This document shows, in pieces, positions 55,532 through 64,000 of a stretch of 64,000 nt of DNA. Made by a program: the position numbers and the translations under genes. The notes under the pieces are model-generated. The model had not been told where the DNA came from, made no database searches, and saw only the letters and a program-made list of their open reading frames with translations. This DNA is from Phoma sp. XZ068 (Eukaryota; Ascomycota; Dothideomycetes; Pleosporales; Didymellaceae). The stretch covers positions 186,001 through 250,000 of the forward strand of contig RBKR01000011.1 of assembly GCA_004835665.1 (NCBI GenBank), in the 5' to 3' direction. The number at the start of each line of letters is the position of its first letter. The first letter of the stretch is position 1.

Positions 55532-57434
55532 ATGCCGTCACTGTGTCAAGATCACCAACTACACCTTCACCTTGTAGATCACTGTGTACAGATGTACCAA
55601 CATTGGCAGGAGCATGTCGCTCAAGCTCTCTTGGCGGCCAGCATCACTGCATGGGCCACCCTCGTAGACAACGACGTGCCGGCACCGTATCTAGTACGAG
55701 GCATCCCATATATCTAATCTGTGCTTGCTAATTTCGACAGGATGAATTCTTTCACGTTCCTCAAGCTCAGAAATACTGTGCAGGTGATTACACATGGGAC
55801 CCGAAGATCACTACACCACCAGGCTTGTACTATTGCACTTTCCCTCCCTTCAACGAACGCTGTCTAATCAATGCATCGCAGGTATCTGGTAGCTAAGCTC
55901 TTGTCACCTGTTTTCGGATGTAGCACAAGAGCCTTGAGACTTCAAAATGCATTGGCACTCAGTTTCATCTTCTATAAGGTCCTCCAGATCAGACGCCTCG
56001 TACAGCCTCAAGGCCACAATCAGCGAAAGGAGGACGATGTTAACGGCACGACAACTTTTTCAACTACTCTCACTGCCTTCAACATTGCATGTTTTCCACC
56101 GCTCTTCTTCTTTGGCGCTCTGTACTATACAGACGTCATGTCGACAGCTGCGGTTCTCATAAATTTTCAAGCTTTTGTGGAGACCACTGCAAAGTCACAG
56201 AGAAGCATAAGCGACGACGTTGTTGCTATTCTCAGTGGTATTGTTGCCTTGTCCTTCCGACAGACTAACATTTTCTGGGTGGCTGTATTTCCTGCTGGTC
56301 TCACAGTAATTCAGATTTTGAGCAAGAACGGCCGTATTTCAAGCGGCGCAGCAAAACAAGGCTACTTGGCCGTTTTACAGGAGAGTTGGTCCAAACGCAT
56401 AGTTTATGATCGTTCTTTGGGGGATGGAGGACTCGAAATCTCAGGTAAGCTACTCCCAAGCGGGGAACTAGCATAGCTGACTCTGTCCAGATACCGTCCT
56501 ACTCTTGTTGACAACTGCAATTGCGGCTTTGAGTTTCCCAGTCAGAGTCCTCAGGTCGATCGTGCCTTATGTATTCCTACTCATCCTTTTCGCTGGCTTC
56601 GTGGTCTGGAATGGCAGCGTCGTCCTCGGTAAGTTATATATGTCCAGTCAGAAACACCAGCTTACAGCTGCAGGTGACAAATCAGCACACACCGCCACTA
56701 TCCATACGCCTCAAATGCTGTACATATGGCCGTACATTGCTTTCTTCTCCGTACCCATATTCTTAGGACCACTGCTCTGCTGCGTGGCCCCCTTATTGCC
56801 ATCTCACGTCAAGGCCAACATTGGAGTCAAACGAGATACTTCTTACTCAGTCTATCCGCAGCCCTTGCAAGCTATTCTATTCGTTGCTGTAGGCCTACTC
56901 GCAGTACACTTCAACACAATCGTCCACCCTTATACTCTCGCCGACAATCGACACTATGTGTTCTACGTCTTCAGGATCCTCCTTCGGCACCCAGCACTCA
57001 AGTATCTTGCTGTCCCGGTGTACTATATGTGCTTCTGGCTTAGCATACAATCTCTTGCACATCCAACTGCTGGCCCGGAAGTAACGAAACGAACAGTGCA
57101 GGCCGCGGCCCACGAAGAGGCACTCAAAAACACAAGGATGCCCGTTCAAATCAGCTTTGTTATCATATGGCTAATCACCACGGCCCTATCCGTCGTGACA
57201 GCCCCTTTGGTCGAACCCCGTTACTTTATCATACCATGGATTATCTGGCGTTTATACGTACCGCATACACCAGTCACCTTCATGATTCGGGGAAACACGT
57301 ACTCGCCGGATCTACGTCTGGTTCTGGAAACAGTTTGGCTGCTCGCCATTAATCAGATTATGCAGTATCTGTTCTTGAAAAAGACTTTCACTTGGGCCAA
57401 TGAACCAGGAAAGCTTCAGCGGTTCTTGTGGTAG
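55532..57434 (+). CDS. ALG10: Dol-P-Glc alpha-1,2-glucosyltransferase (N-glycan assembly)
   Basis: Five exons, 55532-55693, 55741-55826, 55882-56444, 56491-56628 and 56674-57434, give 569 aa. The family signature spans the first joins: PAPYLDEFFHVPQAQKYC, then WDPKITTPPGLYLV. Ten or more hydrophobic helices follow. A second conserved block, VVLGDKSAHTATIHTPQMLY, is restored only by removing the 45-nt intron 56629-56673; HPYTLADNRHYVFYVFR near residue 400 and VEPRYFIIPW near the C-terminus are also family motifs. The enzyme adds the last, third glucose to the lipid-linked Glc2Man9GlcNAc2 in the ER lumen, the signal for efficient oligosaccharyl transfer. The N-terminal exon is less conserved, so its start is less certain. 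Confidence 0.92.
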
Positions 57435-57638
57435 GTCAACAACTCGAAACATAACTCTGTACGGTCTTCCTGTATATACCGCAGATAAGCATCACCGCAA
57501 AGAACAATTGAATGTAAATACAACCAATCTGTAACAAAAGGGCAATATGTGCAGCTGAAACATGTTTACGCAAACTACCCGATGTGCTACATGGACAAAT
57601 TTACACAGTTTTGGTTCACCAGAGCAATTCGCTGAACA

Positions 57639-58532
57639 CTATAATTCTTCCACCTTTTCCACACTCCTCTGCCTATCCAGCACAACCCTAACCATTCTCC
57701 CTTTGTCCTTGAAAAGACCTTGTCGCAGCGTATCCAGATAGATCTCATAACTTGGCATGTACCCATCAATGAAGGCCTTGACCTGATCATCTGACATCCC
57801 TGAGCCTTTTGCCGCTATCATCTTGTGCTCCTGCTCCAGACGCCAAGTGTACACGTTATGCAAATCACTCGTGTCAATGTGGACAAAGAAGTCAAAATGC
57901 TCAGGGCCCATAAACGCATTGTAATATCTCTTCAGGTTGTCGTTCACCTCCAATAGATGCGGTAATAGATGCTGTGCGGGAGTATTGATGGGCAGCTTTC
58001 CCGCAAGCGCCAGAGCGTGCTTCTCCTCAACCGCAGAGGCAGGAAGAGGTTGGAAACCGACGCACCATCCCTCGAAGACCACAACGTCCGGTTTTCGCGA
58101 GACTGAGTGCCACTCGGATACCGGTGCTCGATCGCCTTCGCCGTTGAACTGGCTCTTGTCGAAACTTGGGATCCTGAGCGAGCCTTCTCCGGTATAGGCT
58201 TTCAGCTCGTCGAAGAATCTTGCTGCTAGTTGCTCGTCATGGGTTCCTGGCTGTCCTCGCACACGGTACAGGCCGTTTTTGGGATCTTGGTCTCGTTGTG
58301 AGATGAGACCGTCGTGTGTTTTGTAGAAGTCGTCCAGAGACACAGTAATAGTGTGGAGCTGGTGTTCAGATGTAAGGATTTCTACTATCTTCGAAGCCCA
58401 CGTTGATTTTCCCGATCCTTGCAACCCTGTGATACCAAGCAAGATCGGTTTCGAGGAGTTTTCGCGTTGCTTCTTGATCTTTGGCAGCAGTATGTCGAGT
58501 GCTCGCCTGATGTTCGACTCGAGCGTAGACAT
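57639..58532 (-). CDS. P-loop kinase of the Tda10/glycerate-kinase type
   Basis: A single frame of 297 aa. The Walker A loop ILLGITGLQGSGKST lies at 30-44. SLDDFYKTHDG, then RGQPGTHDEQLA and VVVFEGWCVGFQPL, are the landmarks of the yeast Tda10 (YGR205W) and plant D-glycerate 3-kinase family, related to phosphoribulokinase/uridine kinase folds. Plant members phosphorylate D-glycerate to 3-phosphoglycerate at the end of photorespiration; the yeast protein's substrate is not firmly established. Length matches (about 290 aa), so it lacks the organelle targeting of plant GLYK and is probably cytosolic. It is divergent, across 457 bp, from a DAO-type flavoenzyme. Confidence 0.88.
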   Translation of the reverse strand: MSTLESNIRRALDILLPKIKKQRENSSKPILLGITGLQGSGKSTWASKIVEILTSEHQLHTITVSLDDFYKTHDGLISQRDQDPKNGLYRVRGQPGTHDEQLAARFFDELKAYTGEGSLRIPSFDKSQFNGEGDRAPVSEWHSVSRKPDVVVFEGWCVGFQPLPASAVEEKHALALAGKLPINTPAQHLLPHLLEVNDNLKRYYNAFMGPEHFDFFVHIDTSDLHNVYTWRLEQEHKMIAAKGSGMSDDQVKAFIDGYMPSYEIYLDTLRQGLFKDKGRMVRVVLDRQRSVEKVEEL

Positions 58533-58989
58533 TGCGGGGTAAAACTGTCAGCCGCTGAAGATGTGAAAGTGCTCGTGGATTGATAAAGTAGTTTCAATTT
58601 ATTTGCTGTCCCAGTGAGCTCCCGAGACTCTTGTTTAAGTCTGAGATAGTGTTCAGGACAAAGTCCGGTTACGGACAAACAAAGACCGGCTAGGCAGTGT
58701 CGGCCCGGTCTTCTCCCCGCATCTTCGTCGAGTGGGTAGACGTATCTCGGAGTTTGTCGCCGCACAACCCACAAACGCAACAAATGAATCGTAGACCCCA
58801 AATACGAAACTAGGCCGATATGGTGCTCAACCTTGAGGCTTGAAAACCGGGTGAACGCGACGGTGGTGTTGACGTCCAGTTCATGCCCGATGCTGGGCTT
58901 ATCTCCGAGCACGCAACTGAGACCCGCAATGACTTGTCGCGAACATTTCTCAGTGTTTCTTACACTCACCTTAACAACCGAAGGTTACG
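58533..58989. promoter_or_regulatory. Divergent region, glycerate-kinase-like / DAO flavoenzyme
   Basis: 457 bp between starts at 58532 (minus) and 58990 (plus). A long minus-strand frame (58385-58969) overlaps the kinase N-terminus in another frame and is treated as chance. Presumed shared promoter. Confidence 0.45.
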
Positions 58990-60546
58990 ATGAGGCGAGC
59001 AGATGCTGATACGTCCCAGCTCGGGGGTGCTGGTAGCGTCACGCTTACTGACTCTTCGACCGCCCTCAATGTCGAGGAGCATGCTTCCGCTCCAACAAAC
59101 CAGGCAAGGACCGGATTTCCCAAGCAAGGCGGACAGTCGCTCTCATACTGGCTACAGCAAGTAAGGTCGGACCCACTGCTGGATCACCGAACCACAGAGG
59201 ACCTATCAGACGACGCTGATACCGTGATTGTTGGATCCGGTATCACGGGGACACTTGCTGCCAGAGAGCATCTCCGCATATGGCCTGACAGGAGTTTGCT
59301 TATACTGGAGGCACGTGAATTTTGTTCTGGAGCAACAGGTCGTAACGCTGGTCATTGTAAACCTGATCAGTGGCGAGGGTTTGGCAAGTTTGAAAAGGTG
59401 TACGGCAAAGAGCAGGCTATCAAGATCCTAAACAACGAAGCCGACACTTGGAAATCACTTGTCACTTACGTTCGAGAGAACAACGTAGATTGCGATCTTT
59501 GGGTTGGGGACACTTTGGACGTGCCGGTCGATGACGAGGTGGCAAGATTGGCGAAAGAGACATTCGAAAGATACACAAATGCCGGCGGCAAGGTAGACCA
59601 TATCAAGGCCACACAAGATCCTTCTGAAGCAGCACGAATAACGAGGATCAGGGATGCGAAAGCTTGCTATGCATGGCAGGCATCGACTCTACAGCCGTGG
59701 AAGCTGACAGCACATATCATGCGCAAGAACTTGGAAAACGGAGCCAACCTACAGACATACACGACAGCCACATCGATAACAGAGGCTACTGGAGAGCGCA
59801 GGAGATGGATTGTTCACACTGATCGTGGACGCATCGCCTGCGATAACATTATTCACGCCACTAATGCATATAGTGCAGCTCTTGAGCCAGCTTTGAAAGG
59901 CATTATTACACCAAAGCCGCACATCTGCACAAAAGTCGTACCCCCTCGAGCTGTCAGTGGCTCTCGAGCCATTCGCAATTCTTATGGCGTTCTGCTGCCA
60001 GACAGGGGTCTCTTTAGCATAAATACCCGCTGTAATACGGATGGCAATATCATGTTCGGCGGCTCTAATCCTGGACAGAAGGCACTTGACGACTGGGTCG
60101 AGAAGCATCCCGAGAACTGCATCAATGACGGATTCGGAAATGTCGAAGGTGTGACACGGTGTGTCCAAAACTTCATCAATGACAACTTCGAGGGATGGGG
60201 GAAGAATCAATATGGGCCAGGAGAGGGGATTGAGTATAGCTGGAGTGGTATCATAGGCTTAAGTCTTGACGGCGTTCCATTTGTGGGAGAACTACCTGAC
60301 AAACCCGGCCAGTGGATATGTGCTGGACACCACGGACAGTAAGTTGATCAACGTCCTACAATGTGCGCACGTAAACTTACAATGAACAGTGGAATGGCAC
60401 GTATCTTTACTGCGGGACCCGGCCTTGTAAAGCTAATGAGTGGGGAGCCGTGGGATGTGGTTGGACTTCCAGATGTGTACCAGATCACCGCGAGCCGTTT
60501 GGAAAGGCTGAAGAATGCATCGGTCCAGAAAGTTGCAACTGTCTAA
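58990..60546 (+). CDS. FAD-dependent oxidoreductase, DAO family
   Basis: Exons 58990-60338 and 60390-60546 (intron 51 nt, phase 2) give 501 aa. The dinucleotide-binding fold opens with DTVIVGSGITGTLAAREHL (GxGxxG at 82-87) and has an acidic strand end LLILEAREFCSGATGRNAGH, the typical flavin contact of the D-amino-acid-oxidase/glycine-oxidase group. Later landmarks are NIIHATNAYSAAL, RCNTDGNIMFGGSNP, and the C-terminal DGVPFVGELPDKPGQWICAG; the join restores GHHGHGMARIFTAGP. Fungal relatives are annotated only generally; substrate candidates are amino acids, sarcosine-like amines or sugar acids, and sequence does not decide. There is no signal peptide. A PTS1 is not obvious (C-terminus ATV). 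Confidence 0.88.
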
Positions 60547-61493
60547 AAAAAAGCCACAACATATCCATAGACATGTTGTTGGCCCCTGTGCTAGAAGTAT
60601 CGCATGGCACGCCTCCCCTTAAGGATGATCTTAGTCATGACTCGCGCATCGCAACCCGTTCTTTGACACCTCTGTCCACCTCACCAGCAGCTTCTTTGTA
60701 ACGTTTATTTACCGCTATCCGACAATAACAAAGCGTCGCGCCAGGTAATTTGCCACTTTCGCAGAAAGTGTCAGCATAAGCCGTTGTGCATCCGTTGTGC
60801 AGTTGTCAACCACGGTTCTGAGACGGCAAAGGCGTACACGGCAGGCAAATTGCGACACAATGTACCGTGGAACACGCGCAGCGTTCAACACTTGTGCACG
60901 CGACTTGCCTGACAGGGTAATATCGTAAGAACAAGGACTGCGCCGGAGAGTGGATATGTGGACTCGCGGGACAGAACCGTGGTTGGTTGTTGTAGCAATG
61001 AGAATGGATGTGTTCGTTGTTTCCCGCTTCACAGTTGCGTGCGCCGTCACTGCATTTAGGGGTCTATGACATCAGGGTCCAAACTTCAGCACCTAGTCAC
61101 AACACGTGGCGAGCAGCGCCGCGTCCAGTTCGCACCCACACAGATGTCGCGAATCTAATCGCGAATCGGTCCCTCGATCGAATCCTAATCAGTATAGCTG
61201 ACGAAACACGTTACAAGTTCGAACACGTCGAATTTGCGGAGCAAAATCACTTCTGCCGTCAGCGACAAAGGATTGTGATGATGGTCGGGGACTCGGAGAC
61301 CAGTCCGGTAAGACGACTTAAAGCTCGAGACGAGCTGCATGGTATTTGCGGGGTAAAAGGAGTAGGACATCCGGGGAAAGCTTCAGATATAATGAAATAC
61401 TATTGGCAGCGTTGCTCAGAAGGCACTTTGAAAGTCTGAAAACACCTCAGTACAATCGTAGCAGCAACACCGCGAAGCAGAATCGAAAACGAG
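60547..61493. other. Intergenic, 947 bp
   Basis: Between two plus-strand genes. Frames such as 61008-61439 (plus, 143 codons) lack family motifs. Presumed 3' flank of the DAO gene and promoter of the SAF-domain gene. Confidence 0.4.
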
Positions 61494-62974
61494 ATGACGA
61501 ACCTCTCAACTAAACTAGCTCTTCTGGAAGAGGCTAGCAAACCAATACAGGTTGGCATCATTAGAGCCGGTAAATTCGGCTCCATGTAGTGAGTGGCTCT
61601 CTGATATGTTGTCAACATGATCTAGTACTTGCTGACGCAGTACACAGCATCTCACAATCACATCGTACAAACGGCGTACGACTAGCGGCGATCGCGGACC
61701 TTTCGCCTGAGCGTGCTCTGAATGCACTCAAGAAGACTGGCTTTCCGGAGGACAAGTATGACGGAACCGCATCTCTTTCACTCGAAGAAGGCCTGAAGCA
61801 AGGAAAGACGGCCATCACCACCGACTCCGCTCAATTAATCGCTACCCCAGGAATCGACGTGATTCTAGAAGTAACAGGAAACCCTGCGGCAGGAGTCAGG
61901 CATGCACTGCTGTGTTGCGAACATAAGAAGCACATTGTCATGATCAATGTGGAGGCTGACGTGCTCGCGGGTCCGTTACTCACCCGGAAAGCGAAAGAAG
62001 CAGGCATCATCTACTCCATGGCCTATGGTGACCAGCCTGCACTTATCGCTGAGATGGTTGATTGGGCACGTACTGCTGGCTTTGATGTCGTTTGTGCAGG
62101 TAAAGGTACCAAGTATTTACCTCAGTACCACTACAGCACCCCCGATACAGTTTGGGACAACTACGGGTTCACCAAGGAGCAGCTGGCGACTGGCGACTTT
62201 AATAAACAGATGTTCAACTCGTTCTTGGACGGTACAAAGAGTGCGCTAGAGATGGCAGCTGTTGCCAACGGATGCGACCTTACACCGCCCTCTGATGGTC
62301 TCGCATTTCCCCCATGTGGTACTCACGATTTACCAGACGTTCTTAAGCCTAGAGAGCACGGCGGGCAGTTAGAAAAGAAAGGTATGGTCGAAGTGGTATC
62401 ATGTCTGGAGAAGGACGGCCGCGCTGTTTTTAACGATTTACGGTGGGGCATGTACGTTGTCATCGAAGCGCCAGGCGAATATCAGAAAGAATGTTTCAAA
62501 CAGTACGGGCTCAAGACCGACTCTACTGGGTGGTATGCGGCCCAGTACAAGCCCTATCATCTCATCGGGCTCGAGCTTGGAATATCCATTGCCAGTATCA
62601 TGGTACGCGGAGAGCCCACCGGTCAGTGTAAGACATGGTCAGGAGATGTCGTCGCCACGGCAAAGCGCGATCTCAAAGCTGGCGAGAAGCTAGATGGAGA
62701 GGGTGGCTTCATGGTATACGGTAAACTCATGACTGCTACGGACTCCTTGAAGATCGAAGGTTTGCCCATCGGCCTCGCACACGGAATCGTATTGAAACGA
62801 GATGTGAAGAAGGACCTGGGCCTATCGTGGGCGGACGTGGAATACAGCGACAAGAATCAAGCAGTGGCCTTTCGACGGGAGATGGAGGCCATCTATCGGG
62901 AGGAATACGAAACAACGAGGAGACTGGACAATAATAGTACCAATGGTGTGCGGCATTCGATTGTAGCGCCTTAA
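61494..62974 (+). CDS. NAD(P)-binding, SAF-domain protein (predicted homoserine-dehydrogenase-like)
   Basis: Exons 61494-61588 and 61648-62974 (intron 59 nt, phase 2) give 473 aa. A Rossmann fold comes first: VGIIRAGKFGSMY, then VRLAAIADLSPERA, DVILEVTGNPAAGV and HIVMINVEADVLAGPLL. The substrate-binding part has AYGDQPALIAEMVDWA, AGKGTKYLP and the NSFLDGTKSALEMAAVANG segment. An SAF-like C-terminal domain follows (AKRDLKAGEKLDGEGGFMVY). This is the order of the predicted homoserine dehydrogenase/SAF family of bacteria and fungi, whose substrates are mostly sugar-like or unknown. The glycine motif usually reads GIIGAGKFG; here Gly is Arg24. Acceptor 61647 was chosen because nearer AGs give stops or a wrong frame. 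No transmembrane or targeting signal. Confidence 0.85.
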
Positions 62975-63949
62975 TTCGGCATTCTTGGAATTATGACTTG
63001 CCGATTTCGAAACTGCTATGGAACGCGTGCAGCATTTTGTTGTTATTGTTTGAAATAACTGAGTATTATTGAGCGGAGGCATGAGTCATTAGAGCAGCAG
63101 AAACGCCTGGCTGCAAGGGCGCATTCCTTCAAATTAAAGCCGTAATCAAGCAAACTTGAAGCTGGTCACAGCGCAGACTGACAAAATCATTATGAAAGGT
63201 ATCCACGGGCTTAGTCGAGCTTCTGTTATTTCGATCGCTGAATGGCTGTAACAATGCATCACTTCGGCCACGTTGATTCAAGGGGTGCGCAGGGACTTGG
63301 ATTCAATTCAGACAATCCCTTTCCTCCATTGAAGCTCCAAGCGAAGATAGGTTGCGGATAGGCATGAGTTGTGATTGCGCTCTTACACTCATGGTTTTTG
63401 CACTTGCCAGTCATTTCCTTGTATCTCTGCATAGAACGTAGCTTCCCTGTACTGCGCACATACGCTATGTCTATCTTATTGCAATTTGTTTCGAAGTTGA
63501 TCAGTGCTGTAATTGTCGTCGCTGAGAACGAGGCGACGATCTTGGCCGCATTCGTAATACTGTCAGGGTTGCATGGTCGTCAGTCCAGCTTCCGATGGCG
63601 TGCTTAAACACCGCAACGTTCTCCCGACGCCTATCAACCCCACACGAAGCTTCAGCGCCAATGATGGCGCTTTCTTGTGTCGTCACTAAGCCTTAAGAGC
63701 TTTCCCCAAGATCTTGGTATGGTTCTTGGGCTTGCAATGTGGAGTCGTCCGCTATTCCCATGGAGTAGCCGGTACATGTTCGCCCGGGGAGAAGATAGTA
63801 TATAAAGAATCGATCTATCTCTACCGAGAGCCAGTCTATTACTTGGTTGACATCGCAAACCTCCTCTGCTTCCACTGAAGGCCTTGTGTTTCCAGATCGA
63901 ATACATAGGCCTATTTGAGGTTCACTGATCGTCGAACCCAGTCCTCACA
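62975..63949. other. Intergenic, 975 bp
   Basis: 3' flank of the SAF-domain gene and promoter of the gene cut by the right edge. Short overlapping frames only. Confidence 0.4.
63799..63806 (+). promoter_or_regulatory. TATA element of the right-edge gene
   Basis: TATATAAA lies about 145 bp before the ATG at 63950. Position fits a core promoter with a leader of about 100 bases. Confidence 0.4.
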
Positions 63950-64000
63950 ATGGCGACTTACAAAAATGAGGCCGACGTCATTCAAAACTCGCCTGCGCTC
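63950..64000 (+). CDS. 5' end of a gene cut by the window edge
   Basis: CTCACAATGGCG gives a good start context. The frame stays open for the 17 visible codons (MATYKNEADVIQNSPAL) to the end of the window. A TATA element lies upstream. Product unknown from so little sequence. Confidence 0.5.
   Translation, partial: MATYKNEADVIQNSPAL

Noticed and set aside
61616..61647. Reading the SAF-domain protein without splicing, starting inside the intron region
   Set aside because: The exon 61494-61588 supplies the missing start of the Rossmann fold (VGII.AGKFGSM), so the unspliced start would lack an essential element.

Overview
The window reads as nuclear DNA of a filamentous ascomycete (Pezizomycotina; a Dothideomycete seems likely, but that is inference). 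Genes are compact. Introns are mostly 45-100 nt with GTAAGT/GTGAGT/GTACGT-type donors. The protein families are typical fungal ones: HsbA-like, fungal cupredoxin, Zn(II)2Cys6, CHL4, VTC1, and a MetR/CYS3 bZIP. All exon structures below were joined by hand from reading frame, splice signals and remembered family conservation; none is backed by a transcript.

Layout. 0-6.9 kb: an SMN-like splicing factor with a YG box, a secreted cupredoxin, a SERF/4F5 protein with a 15-nt microexon, an M28 peptidase homologue that has lost catalytic residues, and a small single-span membrane protein. 7-10 kb: an isoprenylcysteine methyltransferase and an HsbA-like secreted protein. 10-22.9 kb: COQ2 and a large JmjC/4CXXC chromatin protein share one divergent promoter. 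They are followed by an HhH protein, a BTB-like protein, CHL4/CENP-N, and a MetR/CYS3-type bZIP with a possible second start inside its intron. 24.8-28.4 kb: a Tctex1 dynein light chain (first coding exon 6 nt), VTC1, and an MCT-like MFS transporter. 29-35.3 kb: a TALE homeobox/C2H2 protein, a Ser-rich unknown, and a Zn2Cys6 regulator. 36-45.7 kb: an alpha/beta-barrel-like ORF, a secreted intradiol dioxygenase, a rhodanese, and an SH3-RasGEF.

45.65-54.5 kb holds no gene I can support. It contains a diverged array with a period of about 160 bp (51.48-52.5 kb) and a short cytochrome P450-like tail at about 53.4 kb. 54.5-63 kb returns to housekeeping genes: PSF2 and ALG10 diverge from a 132-bp promoter. 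Next come a glycerate-kinase/Tda10-like P-loop kinase diverging from a DAO-type flavoenzyme, then a SAF-domain, homoserine-dehydrogenase-like protein. A gene is cut by the right edge, and another may be cut by the left edge.

Most neighbours look functionally unrelated, as is usual for fungal core genome. The most plausible shared regulation is between divergent pairs: COQ2/JmjC, Tctex1/VTC1, PSF2/ALG10 and kinase/DAO. No complete secondary-metabolite cluster, CRISPR array, intact transposon or tRNA gene was recognised.
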